From Planctomycetota bacterium (lineage in GTDB: Bacteria; Planctomycetota; JACOTG01): a stretch of DNA of 56,646 nt. The position numbers and the translations under genes are program-made. Shown piece after piece: positions 16,215 to 23,874 of this stretch. The DNA is taken from contig JACOTG010000279.1 in assembly GCA_016178505.1 (NCBI GenBank), positions 1 to 56,646 on the forward strand, read 5' to 3'. The notes beneath the pieces are model-generated. The model worked only from the letters and a program-made list of their open reading frames with translations. It did no database searches and had not been told where the DNA came from. Numbering within the stretch: position 1 is the stretch's first letter; each line of letters begins with the position of its first letter.

Positions 16215-16949
16215 ATGAACGACACGAACGATCGCTCGGCGAGAGTGGAGCGGCGGAGGTTCTTCGCCTCGGTTCGCGACCTCCCGGAACTCGAGCGCCC
16301 TCGCGAGCGCTTGCTCGTCGCGGAAGAGGACGTCTTGACGGATGCCGAGGTTCTCGGAGTCGTGCTCGGGTGTGGATTCCGCGGGCGTTCGGCGGGAGAC
16401 ATCGCGCGCGCTCTCCTCGCGCATTCCGGGTCATTGCGCGCGATTGCGCGGCTGACGGCGTCCGAACTGCGTCGCATCGCCGGGATCGGACCGGCCCGGG
16501 CGGCGCAGCTCCTCGGCGCGTTCGCGCTCGCGCGCCGGCTTGCCACCGAATCGCTCGTTCCGGGAGCACCGCTTCGCTCGAGCGCGGACATCTATCGACA
16601 TTTCGCCGCTCGCCTTCGCGACCGCAAGCGCGAGGAATTCCTGGTCGTGCTCCTCGACGGAAAGAACCGGGTGATGCGTGAAGCCCGGATCTCGCTCGGC
16701 AGCTTGAACGCGAGCATCGTCCACCCACGCGAGGTGTTCCACCTGGCGGTGCGGGAGTCCGCCGGAGCCGTCGTTCTCGTGCACAATCATCCAAGCGGCG
16801 ATCCCACGCCGAGCGCCGAGGACATCGAGGTCACCCAGCGCCTCGCGCGAGCCGGCGACATCTTGGGAATTCGCGTGCTCGATCACGTGGTGGTCGGCGA
16901 AGGGAGTTACACGAGCTTCATGGAGCGGGGGCTCTTGCCGGTCGCCTGA
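16215..16949 (+). CDS. radC: RadC/JAB-domain protein
   Basis: 244-residue RadC family protein. The N-terminal helix-hairpin-helix region includes LTASELRRIAGIGPARAAQLLGAF. The C-terminal JAB/MPN metalloprotease-like domain carries VHNHPSGDPTPSAEDIEVT, with His190, His192 and Asp203 as metal ligands. Historically linked to DNA repair, though the biochemical role of RadC is unclear. Complete and of normal length. No ribosome site is obvious before the ATG. Confidence 0.92.
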   Translation: MNDTNDRSARVERRRFFASVRDLPELERPRERLLVAEEDVLTDAEVLGVVLGCGFRGRSAGDIARALLAHSGSLRAIARLTASELRRIAGIGPARAAQLLGAFALARRLATESLVPGAPLRSSADIYRHFAARLRDRKREEFLVVLLDGKNRVMREARISLGSLNASIVHPREVFHLAVRESAGAVVLVHNHPSGDPTPSAEDIEVTQRLARAGDILGIRVLDHVVVGEGSYTSFMERGLLPVA

Positions 16950-17032
16950 GGAGCAGCGACGAAAGGCGAAAACCGGCGGATTCGAAGCGATCACGTTTCG
17001 CGAAGGCCCCGGCGGACCTCCAGAGAAATCGC

Positions 17033-17061
17033 TTGCTGGCCGATGTAGGCACCGCTAGATT
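17033..17061 (+). promoter_or_regulatory. Promoter for the small zinc-ribbon and RibD-like genes
   Basis: TTGCTG (17033-17038), 17 bases, TAGATT (17056-17061). The start of transcription would be near 17068, about 57 bases before the GTG at 17125. Confidence 0.55.
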
Positions 17062-17124
17062 GACGCGTCCTCGACGCGTGGACGCCACGAATTGCCGTTA
17101 CCAACCCAAAGAGGTTCGAGACCG

Positions 17125-17295
17125 GTGAACTTCCGAAAGCTCGTGTGTCCGAAATGTTCGTACTGGAAGATCTACGTCGCGCTCACCTTTCTCAGCAACG
17201 GAACGGTCTACAAGTGCCCGAAGTGCAAGGTCACGCTCGAGCCCGACAATCGAGATGCTCCGACCCCGCGAGACGCACCGACCCCGGGCGCCTGA
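17125..17295 (+). CDS. Small zinc-ribbon protein
   Basis: 56 residues from a GTG with GAGG about ten bases upstream. It contains two CPKC knuckles (Cys8/Cys11 and Cys31/Cys34) that should bind one zinc, then a repeated PTPRDAPTP tail. Function unknown. Zinc ribbons of this size often bind nucleic acid or another protein. The RibD-like gene follows 33 bases later on the same strand. Confidence 0.7.
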   Translation: MNFRKLVCPKCSYWKIYVALTFLSNGTVYKCPKCKVTLEPDNRDAPTPRDAPTPGA

Positions 17296-17328
17296 TGCGG
17301 TCGGCGGCATGCGCGAGGTGACCGTAGA

Positions 17329-18009
17329 GTGAGCGCTGAGCCGCGCCCCGAAATCATCCTCAACGTCGCCACGAGCCTCGACGGCAAGATCGCGTCCCCG
17401 CATCGAATTGCGCTCTCCAGCGCGGCCGACCGCCGTCGCGTCGAGCAACGCCGAGCGGAGGCGGATGCGGTGTTGCTCGGCGCCGAAACCGTGCGGGTCG
17501 AAGACGCCGTGTCGCTCGTGAGAGCCTCGGACCTCCTCGCGTCGCGCGCCGCGCGAGGCCTTTCGCCACAACCGAAGCAAGTCGTCTGGAGCCGCAGCGG
17601 AAACCTTCCGACCCACCTGCGTTTCTTCCAGACGCCGGGCCTCGAGCGCATCGTGTTTCTGTCGCCCGCTGCTCCCGCGCCGGCCGCGAAAATACTGGAG
17701 TCGTTCGCGACCGTGCATCGACTTCCTGGAGACGCTGCCGATGCCGCGCACCTGGCACACGTGCTCGCCGACCGACACGGCGTGCGCCGCCTCCTCCTCG
17801 AATGCGGCGGTGCGTCGACGTCCGGGTTTTTCCGCGCGGGGCTGGTCGACGAGATCTTCCTCACGCTGTCGCCGCGAGTGCTCGGCGGCGCCACGAGCCC
17901 GACGCCGGTCGACGGAGAGGCCATTCCGCCGGAGTTTGCGCCGCATTTCACGCTCGTCTCCCTCGAGCGCATCGACGACGACGTGTTCCTGCAGTATCGG
18001 CGGCGATAG
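17329..18009 (+). CDS. RibD C-terminal (reductase) domain protein
   Basis: 226-residue stand-alone reductase of the dihydrofolate-reductase fold used in RibD. The start ILNVATSLDGKIA is the family signature, LLGAETVR follows, and LLLECGGASTSGFFRAGLVDEIFLTLSP is the typical end of the domain. In riboflavin synthesis this domain reduces the ribosylamino-pyrimidine with NADPH. No deaminase domain is present, so it may either complement a separate RibD or be one of the many homologues with other substrates. GTG start with GAGGTGA upstream. Confidence 0.78.
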   Translation: MSAEPRPEIILNVATSLDGKIASPHRIALSSAADRRRVEQRRAEADAVLLGAETVRVEDAVSLVRASDLLASRAARGLSPQPKQVVWSRSGNLPTHLRFFQTPGLERIVFLSPAAPAPAAKILESFATVHRLPGDAADAAHLAHVLADRHGVRRLLLECGGASTSGFFRAGLVDEIFLTLSPRVLGGATSPTPVDGEAIPPEFAPHFTLVSLERIDDDVFLQYRRR

Positions 18010-18019
18010 GTCTCCGATC

Positions 18020-18937
18020 TCAGATGGTCGAGGGTTCGCCGGATCCGGCGACGAGGCTGCGCACGATGTGGCCGGCGATTGCCGGGTTCTCCTTGAGACG
18101 GCGAAGCGAGTAGGGGTACCAGTGACTTCCGTACGGGATGTACACCCGTAGCCGGTGGCCTTCTCGGACGAGGATGTCGCGAAGCTGCGTATCGACTCCC
18201 AGGAGCATCTGGAACTCGTAGCGGTCGCGCGATAGCCCGAGTTTGCGGACGAGGTTCAACGCTTCGAACGCGAGGCGCTCGTCGTGGGTCGCGATTCCCA
18301 CGTAACATCCCGAGCCGAGCAGCGTCTCGAGAAGCGTGACGTAGCTTCGCCGGACGATCTCGCGATCCTTGAACGCGATCGCCCGCGGCTCGACGTAGAT
18401 GCCCTTGCACAGCCGGACGTTCGCTTTTGCCGCCGCCAAGCGCGCGACGTCGTCGGCGCTTCGACGAAGGTACGCCTGGATCACGCAGCCCACGTTTGCG
18501 AACGACGCGCGAAGATCGTGGTAGATGGCGAGGGTCGCTTCGGTGCACGACGAGTCCTCCATGTCGATGCGAACGAAGTTTCCCGTGTCCCGCGCGGTCT
18601 CACAAATCGAAGCAACGCGATCGCGACAGAACGCGCGATCGACCTTCAGCCCCATCTGCGAGAGCTTCACCGACACGTTCGAGTCGAGCCGCTCGGCCGC
18701 GATCCGCTTGAGGACTTCGCGGTAAGCCTCGGCGGAGGCCGTCGCGAGCTCGCGGCTCGTCACGTCTTCGCCGAGGATGTCGAGCGTCGCGAGCGCGCCG
18801 GCGCCGTTCAACGAGCGAACGACGGAGAGGGCATCCTCGATGCGCTCGCCGGCGATGTACGGTCGCGAAAACCGCCGCACGACGGACTTCGGGACTGCGG
18901 GGAGCAGGCGGACGACCAGCTTCTCGAGGAGCGCCAT
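18020..18937 (-). CDS. Proline dehydrogenase (monofunctional)
   Basis: 305-residue FAD-dependent PRODH barrel. Conserved elements include SVKLSQMGL, FVRIDMEDSS, RLCKGIYVEP and, at the end, EFQMLLGV followed by RVYIPYGSHWYPYSLRRLKE, which forms the proline site. It oxidises proline to pyrroline-5-carboxylate and passes electrons to quinone. I chose the ATG at 18937 (MALLEKLV), preceded by AAGAG; an ATG at 18970 would add 11 residues. No P5C dehydrogenase is fused or adjacent. Convergent with the RibD-like gene, 10 bases apart. Confidence 0.9.
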   Translation of the reverse strand: MALLEKLVVRLLPAVPKSVVRRFSRPYIAGERIEDALSVVRSLNGAGALATLDILGEDVTSRELATASAEAYREVLKRIAAERLDSNVSVKLSQMGLKVDRAFCRDRVASICETARDTGNFVRIDMEDSSCTEATLAIYHDLRASFANVGCVIQAYLRRSADDVARLAAAKANVRLCKGIYVEPRAIAFKDREIVRRSYVTLLETLLGSGCYVGIATHDERLAFEALNLVRKLGLSRDRYEFQMLLGVDTQLRDILVREGHRLRVYIPYGSHWYPYSLRRLKENPAIAGHIVRSLVAGSGEPSTI

Positions 18938-19057
18938 TTCGTTGGCTCTTCGTGGACCGTGTGAAGTCATTCAGCGCGAGGCGCGAGAGGATAGCGGGGC
19001 GCCGTGCGACGGTCAACGAACGTCACCGGCGCTCGGCGCCGCACGGACTTTTCCGGG

Positions 19058-19085
19058 CTGACGAGCGGAATCACCGTGCTAGAAT
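19058..19085 (+). promoter_or_regulatory. Promoter for the metallophosphoesterase operon
   Basis: CTGACG (19058-19063), 16 bases, TAGAAT (19080-19085), ending about 38 bases before the ATG at 19124. The -35 is weak; the -10 matches the form recurring in this window. Confidence 0.45.
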
Positions 19086-19123
19086 TCGGCGTCTCCATCC
19101 ACAACATCTGATCGAGACTTGGA

Positions 19124-19882
19124 ATGCGCACTGCCATCATCTCCGACGTGCACGCCAACCTCGAGGCGCTGCAATCGGTGCTCGAAGACATTGCCGTTCG
19201 GGGATTGACGGACATCGTCTGCCTCGGTGACGTCGTCGGATACGGCCCGAATCCGCGCGAGTGCGCCGACCTCGTTCGAACGCGATGCCGGTTCACGATC
19301 CGGGGGAATCACGAGGACGCGCTCGTGGCGGGCGCCGAAGGATTCAACCCATTCGCTCGAAAGGCCATCGACTGGACGCGCGAGGAGCTCCGTCGAGCCG
19401 ACGGCGCGAACGGTGATACCGACGCGCGATGGGATTTTCTCGTGTCGTTGCCCGTGCGACATTCGGACGTGCCGCTCCACTTCGTCCACGGCTCGCCGCG
19501 CGATCCGGTCAACGAGTATCTCTTCGGAGACGACGTGCGCTTCTGGGATCAGAAGAAGTACTCGGAGATCTTCGGCGCATTCGAGGGGATGCTCTTCGTC
19601 GGGCACACTCACATTCCGTGCGTGATCACGGAAAGTGCGGAGTACCTGCTGCCGAGCGAGCTCGAAGGCACGTACCGCGTGACCACGGAGAAGGCAATCG
19701 TGAACGTCGGCTCGGTCGGTCAGCCGCGCGACCGCGACTGGCGCGCAAGCTACGCCGAGTGGAACGACGGTGAGGTTCGCTTCCATCGCGTTCCGTACGA
19801 CGTCGAGACGACGGTTCGCAAGATCCGGTCCATCCGCGCACTCACGGCCACGTTCGGTGAACGCCTGCTGCGGGGCTTCTGA
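19124..19882 (+). CDS. Calcineurin-like metallophosphoesterase
   Basis: 252-residue phosphoesterase of the YfcE/DNA-repair-like type. The metal-binding set is complete: ISDVHANLEAL, LGDVVGYGPNP, RGNHE, HFVHGSP and GHTHIP, ending in NVGSVGQPRD. These enzymes use two metal ions to hydrolyse phosphodiesters or phosphomonoesters; the substrate is unknown. Two membrane-protein genes follow with gaps of 5 and 2 bases, so the three probably form an operon. Confidence 0.9.
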   Translation: MRTAIISDVHANLEALQSVLEDIAVRGLTDIVCLGDVVGYGPNPRECADLVRTRCRFTIRGNHEDALVAGAEGFNPFARKAIDWTREELRRADGANGDTDARWDFLVSLPVRHSDVPLHFVHGSPRDPVNEYLFGDDVRFWDQKKYSEIFGAFEGMLFVGHTHIPCVITESAEYLLPSELEGTYRVTTEKAIVNVGSVGQPRDRDWRASYAEWNDGEVRFHRVPYDVETTVRKIRSIRALTATFGERLLRGF

Positions 19883-19887
19883 TCGGG

Positions 19888-20673
19888 ATGTCCGTTCCCG
19901 CGATCTTCGTCCTCTTCCTCGCGTCGCTTGCGTCCGGTCTCGTGCTCGCGCTTCCGATCGTCGGGCTTCGGGAAACGGGGGATCGATTCCTGCGGTTCGG
20001 AGCGGCCGTGCCGGCAACGCTCTTAGCGCTGACGGCGCTGCTTCGCGTCTCCGCGCGGCCTCCATCGTTCGATTCGATCGCCGGCACCGTGCTCGCAGCG
20101 GCGGCGGCGGTCGTCCTCGCGGTCGTCGCCGTGCTCGCTCACCGCGGTCGCCTTCGTCCGGCCCTCATCCTTTTGCCGATCGCCGTCGTGCTCGTGCTCG
20201 CGACGCTCGTCGACATGTCGCTGGCGATTCGGGCGACGAGCCGGATCTCGCTCCTCCTCGTCCTCGCGGAAGTCGTCACGTCGTCGCTCCTGCTCGGCGC
20301 CGTGACGCTGTCGATGATCCTCGGCCACTTCTATCTGGTGGCGCCCGGACTCTCCATCGGACCGCTTCGTCGGGAGTCGGCATTGTTCGGAGCATCAGTC
20401 GCGATCCGCGGTGCGTTCGCCCTGACGATGGGCATCCTCGCATTCCGTGCGCCGGACGGATCGGATCGGCTCATGGGCTCGCTGATCTTCTTGCTCACGC
20501 GCGGGCTCTTCGGAATCGTCGCCCCGGCGGTGTTCGCCTACATGGTCTGGGAGACCGTGAAGATCCGGTCGACGCAGTCCGCTACCGGAATCCTCTACGT
20601 CGCCACGGCGCTCGTTCTCTTCGGCGAGCTGTCGGCCGGTTATCTGCTGCTCACCGAGCAGTTGGTGCTCTGA
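19888..20673 (+). CDS. Polytopic membrane protein of unknown function
   Basis: 261 residues with about seven hydrophobic helices covering most of the length. A short motif GHFYLVAPGLSIGPLRR lies after the fourth or fifth helix and looks like the most constrained part; an ETVKIRSTQSATGI segment precedes the last helix. I do not recognise the family. It lies between the metallophosphoesterase gene and a zinc-ribbon membrane protein, with only 5- and 2-base gaps, so it shares their transcript. Confidence 0.7.
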   Translation: MSVPAIFVLFLASLASGLVLALPIVGLRETGDRFLRFGAAVPATLLALTALLRVSARPPSFDSIAGTVLAAAAAVVLAVVAVLAHRGRLRPALILLPIAVVLVLATLVDMSLAIRATSRISLLLVLAEVVTSSLLLGAVTLSMILGHFYLVAPGLSIGPLRRESALFGASVAIRGAFALTMGILAFRAPDGSDRLMGSLIFLLTRGLFGIVAPAVFAYMVWETVKIRSTQSATGILYVATALVLFGELSAGYLLLTEQLVL

Positions 20674-20675
20674 TC

Positions 20676-21101
20676 ATGCAAATCGAGCTGTCGTGCGAGA
20701 AGTGCCGCTCGGGAGTCTCCATTGAGGGGCCGCCGTGGCCGTCGTCGGCTCCGTGCGAATGCGGCGCTACGACTCCACTCGCGATCAGCGATTCGCTCGC
20801 GCGAGGAGATGCCGTCGATCGATGTGCGGTTTGCGGCGTGGACGTCTTCTATCTGCAGAAGGATTTCAATCGCTTCCTCGGCATCTCGATCGTCGTTGTC
20901 GGGATCCTGCTCTACCTCTTGCTGCGCGTTCCGTGGGGCCTCGTGGGACTCGGCGGCACGTGGCTCGTCGACCTCGGCCTCTACTTCGTCGTGCCTTGGC
21001 TCACGGTCTGCTACAAGTGCCGGAGCTTGTACCGCGGATTCCCGCGCAACCCGACGCACGAGACCTTCGACCTGAACGTCGCGGAGCAATTCCGCGTCTA
21101 G
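20676..21101 (+). CDS. Zinc-ribbon membrane protein
   Basis: 141 residues. The N-terminus has CEKC, CECG and CAVCG (about residues 7-57), enough for one or two zinc sites. Two helices follow (about 70-110), and a further CYKC after the second helix forms a rubredoxin-like knuckle with the chain ending PTHETFDLNVAEQFRV. Function unknown. It begins 2 bases after the upstream membrane gene stops. Confidence 0.7.
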   Translation: MQIELSCEKCRSGVSIEGPPWPSSAPCECGATTPLAISDSLARGDAVDRCAVCGVDVFYLQKDFNRFLGISIVVVGILLYLLLRVPWGLVGLGGTWLVDLGLYFVVPWLTVCYKCRSLYRGFPRNPTHETFDLNVAEQFRV

Positions 21102-21115
21102 TGAGCCGGCCCGCC

Positions 21116-21820
21116 CTATTTTTCGGGACGGAGCGGTCGAAGCTCGATGCGACTCGGAAGGGCGCCGGGTGACGACTCGAGCACGTATGCGACGGCATCG
21201 AGGACGTCCTCGGGCCGGAGCTTCCAGGGCTTCGGCTCGCGCCCGAGAAACGTCGTGTCGACCGAGCCGGGGCAGATGGCCGCGACCTTGATCCCGGCGT
21301 GACGGACTTCGAGCATCAGCGACTCGGTGAATCCCAGCAGTGCAAACTTCGACGCGCTGTAGGCCCCGAGGTTCGGGTTTGCACGCGTGCCCGCGAGCGA
21401 CGCGATCTGCAAGATCGCTCCCGACTGCTGCGCAAAGAAATGGGGAAGCACCGCCCGCGTCATGTGAAACGCACCGAGCACGTTGGTCTGGAGGACGTTG
21501 GCGAACGCCTCCGGTTCGGTTTCCGCGATCGGGGAATTGAGCCCGATCCCCGCGTTGTTGACGACGACGTCGATGCGTCCGAGGCGGCGCACGGTCTCGT
21601 CGACGAGGGCCTTGGCGTCCGCGAAACGGCGAACGTCGGCGGCGAGCGCAACGGCACGGCCGCCCGCCTTGGCGATCGACGACACCACGCCCTCCGCGTC
21701 CGCGAGGCTTCGCGACGACACCGCAACCGCGGCGCCGCGGCGCGCGAGTCCTTCCGCGATCGCACGCCCAATTCCGCGACTCGCTCCCGTCACGACGACC
21801 ACTTGTCCCACGATTGGCAT
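21116..21820 (-). CDS. Short-chain dehydrogenase/reductase
   Basis: 234-residue classical SDR. The cofactor motif TGASRGIG is at about residues 12-19, NNAG follows, and the catalytic Ser and YSASK (Tyr and Lys) are in place. CPGSVDT lies after the active site. The start at 21820 has GGAGG eight bases upstream; an in-frame ATG at 21856 does not. Substrate unknown; related enzymes reduce ketones or 3-oxoacyl groups. It diverges from the LON-domain gene. Confidence 0.9.
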   Translation of the reverse strand: MPIVGQVVVVTGASRGIGRAIAEGLARRGAAVAVSSRSLADAEGVVSSIAKAGGRAVALAADVRRFADAKALVDETVRRLGRIDVVVNNAGIGLNSPIAETEPEAFANVLQTNVLGAFHMTRAVLPHFFAQQSGAILQIASLAGTRANPNLGAYSASKFALLGFTESLMLEVRHAGIKVAAICPGSVDTTFLGREPKPWKLRPEDVLDAVAYVLESSPGALPSRIELRPLRPEK

Positions 21821-21837
21821 CCACGTCCTCCGCCGCG

Positions 21838-21867
21838 TTGACACTTTGCGAGCCACGAATCTAGACT
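21838..21867 (+). promoter_or_regulatory. Promoter for the LON-domain and DJ-1 genes
   Basis: TTGACA (21838-21843), 18 bases, TAGACT (21862-21867), the best match in the window to a vegetative promoter, 44 bases before the ATG at 21912. Confidence 0.65.
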
Positions 21868-21911
21868 CGCTCGCACATCACCCACAAGAGAGAGGTTTCG
21901 TAGAAACGACA

Positions 21912-22592
21912 ATGAGCGACGGCGTGTTCGATCTCGGCCGCTTTTCCGGAAGGGTACCGCTCTTTCCGTTGCCGAACGTCGTGCTGTTTCCGGGGAGTTC
22001 ATTGCCGCTGCGCGTTTTCGAGCCGCGCTATCGACGGATGCTGCGCGACGCGCTCGCGGCCGAGCGGCTCATCGGCATGGCGCTCCTTCGTCCGGGTTGG
22101 GAAGCGAACTATCTCGGCCGGCCGCCCATCTTCGACGTCGTGAGCATCGGTCGCGTCGAGAGCTCACAGCGTCTCGCAACCGGGAGCTTCAACATCGTCC
22201 TCGCAGGATTGTTCGCGGGGCGAGTCGTGAGCGAAGCGCGCGAGAACGAACTTCCCTATCGGGTCGCGCGGGTCGAGCCGTTCGTGGATGCTCCAGTATC
22301 GGGAGCGGATCCTGATCGCGACCTGCTCCTGGGCGCGTTCGAGCGATTCGACTCGGTTCGCCTCGGCCTCGATCGGCGGACGGCGCTGAGCGCGAACGTC
22401 CCGCTTGGCGCGCTCGCATACCGGATCGCCGCCCAATCGGACGTCGAACCGCTCGGCAAACAGCGAGTGCTCGAAGCTGCCGACGCAGTGGATCGCGCCC
22501 GGACGCTCGTTCGGCTGCTCGAAGAGCGAACCCGAGCCCTCGTTCAGCTTCGGCGCCGACTCGTGATCCCGCGCGACGTGAGCTCGAACTGA
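21912..22592 (+). CDS. LON substrate-binding domain protein
   Basis: 226-residue stand-alone LON N-terminal (PUA-like) domain protein. The family start is clear: VPLFPLPNVVLFPGSSLPLRVFEPRYRRM. No ATPase or protease domain follows. Such proteins are widespread and may bind substrates or peptides, but their role is not established. The C-terminus is a charged helical region. A DJ-1/PfpI gene follows 4 bases later. Confidence 0.88.
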   Translation: MSDGVFDLGRFSGRVPLFPLPNVVLFPGSSLPLRVFEPRYRRMLRDALAAERLIGMALLRPGWEANYLGRPPIFDVVSIGRVESSQRLATGSFNIVLAGLFAGRVVSEARENELPYRVARVEPFVDAPVSGADPDRDLLLGAFERFDSVRLGLDRRTALSANVPLGALAYRIAAQSDVEPLGKQRVLEAADAVDRARTLVRLLEERTRALVQLRRRLVIPRDVSSN

Positions 22593-22596
22593 GCCG

Positions 22597-23124
22597 ATGG
22601 ATGCGGAGCGAATGAGCCACCGTCGGGCGCTGCTCGTTCTGCCTCCCGAGAACTTTCGCGACGAGGAATACCTCGAGCCGCGTGCGGCGCTGGAAGGCAG
22701 GGGCCTTGCCGTGGACGTGGCGTCGTCCGTTCGCACGGTCGTGCGAGGAATGCTCGGACATGAAGTCCGGCCTGACCTCTTGCTCAGCGACGTGGACATC
22801 GACCGCTATGAAGCCGTCGTATTCGTAGGGGGCGGCGGCGCGCGGCTCCTATGGGAAAGCCCGCTCGCTCATGCGGTCGCGCGTCGCGCGGCGCAGCGCG
22901 CCAAGATCCTCGGGGCGATTTGCATGGCGACGGGGACCCTCGCGCGAGCCGGCGTCTTGCAGGGTCGGCGTGCAACCGGGTTTCCTTGCGCGGCGGAGAC
23001 CGTGCGATCCGGAGGCGCCGCATATTCAACGGACGCCGTCGTCGTGGACGGCTCGATCGTCACGGGAAAGGAACCCGCATCGGCGCGTCTGTTCGCAGAG
23101 GCGCTGGTTCGTCTCCTTCCCTGA
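22597..23124 (+). CDS. DJ-1/PfpI family protein
   Basis: 175 residues of the class I glutamine amidotransferase-like fold. The sequence opens with RRALLVLPPENFRDEEY, where Glu is the usual active-site acid. The nucleophile elbow GAICMATGTLARAG has Cys109. The family includes deglycases, glyoxalases and chaperones, so a specific activity cannot be given. An ATG at 22612 is an alternative start. It is in one transcript with the LON-domain gene. Confidence 0.82.
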   Translation: MDAERMSHRRALLVLPPENFRDEEYLEPRAALEGRGLAVDVASSVRTVVRGMLGHEVRPDLLLSDVDIDRYEAVVFVGGGGARLLWESPLAHAVARRAAQRAKILGAICMATGTLARAGVLQGRRATGFPCAAETVRSGGAAYSTDAVVVDGSIVTGKEPASARLFAEALVRLLP

Positions 23125-23196
23125 CGAAGCGAGGCGTCGAGCTCGCGCCCGACGCCTCGCACGGTGCGTCCATCGATTGCTGATTGAAGGTCGGTT

Positions 23197-23763
23197 TTAC
23201 TCGTCCTTCTTGTCGCCGTCCGTCTTCTTGCCGTCGGTCGACGGCTTGTCGCCCGATCCCGTCGTCGAGTCGGTGCCCTTGGCGTCCTTGAGCACTTCCT
23301 TGAGCTGGGCGTCCGTCAATCCGCCGTGACCCGTCCACGCAACCTTCCCATTGGGGTCGATGAGGAACAGGGTGGGATAGGCGTTCGCGCCGTACTCGCG
23401 CATGGTCTTGCCCGGCGGATCGTTTGCGATCAGCCAGGTGACCTTGTTCTCCTTGAGGTACTTCTCGATCACGTTCGATGCTTCATCGGACACGCCGATG
23501 ATGACCAACCCATCCTTCGAGTACTTCTCCTGAAGCTCCTTCAGGTGAGGAAGGGAGGCTTTACAGGGGCCTCACCACGAGGCCCAGAACTCGAGGAGGA
23601 CGGCTTTGCCCTTGAGCTTGGCAAGCGTCGTCTCTTTCCCGTTGAACCATTTCTTCGCCTCGATCTTCGGCGCGGGATCGCCGACGGAGGCGCCGGGAGG
23701 GCTCATGCCGAGCAGCACGACGGCTGCGGCGAGCGCTCCCAGTCGCGGGAGCCAACGATTCAT
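23197..23763 (-). CDS. TlpA/ResA-like thioredoxin, probable selenoprotein (UGPC)
   Basis: 188-codon frame with one internal TGA (23574-23572) at codon 64. Before it come GGAGG six bases from the ATG, a signal peptide (MNRWLPRLGALAAAVVLLG) and the thioredoxin core ending LLEFWASW. After it the frame continues GPCKASLPHLKELQEKY, then VIIGVSDEA, the cis-Pro turn AYPTLFLIDPNG and a charged tail. The TGA replaces exactly the first Cys of WCGPC, so selenocysteine gives U64-GP-C67. A SECIS-like hairpin follows. The protein should act outside the cytoplasmic membrane in disulfide reduction. A point-mutated pseudogene or a sequencing error is the alternative; nothing downstream looks decayed. Confidence 0.72.
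23529..23545 (-). promoter_or_regulatory. SECIS-like hairpin after the in-frame TGA
   Basis: On the minus strand CCTGAAG-GAG-CTTCAGG forms a perfect 7-bp stem with a three-base loop beginning with G. The loop begins 33 bases after the TGA. As I recall the bacterial SECIS model, the loop is small with a G in its first two positions and lies about 16-37 bases from the UGA, which fits. The same bases code for LKELQ, so chance pairing is possible. Confidence 0.5.
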
Positions 23764-23874
23764 GATCAACCTCCTACTTGCCAGTTGCTAGTTGCCGGTG
23801 GCCAATGACCCTTCGAGATCGGACGCACGAGCCGAGATGATAGCGATGCGAGTACGGGTTCGTCGAGGAGGGGT

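Noticed and set aside
23197..23572. Treating the thioredoxin as a simple pseudogene or two separate genes
   Set aside because: Kept as an alternative only. The TGA falls exactly at the active-site Cys, the frame is preserved and a SECIS-like hairpin follows. It cannot be excluded without read data.
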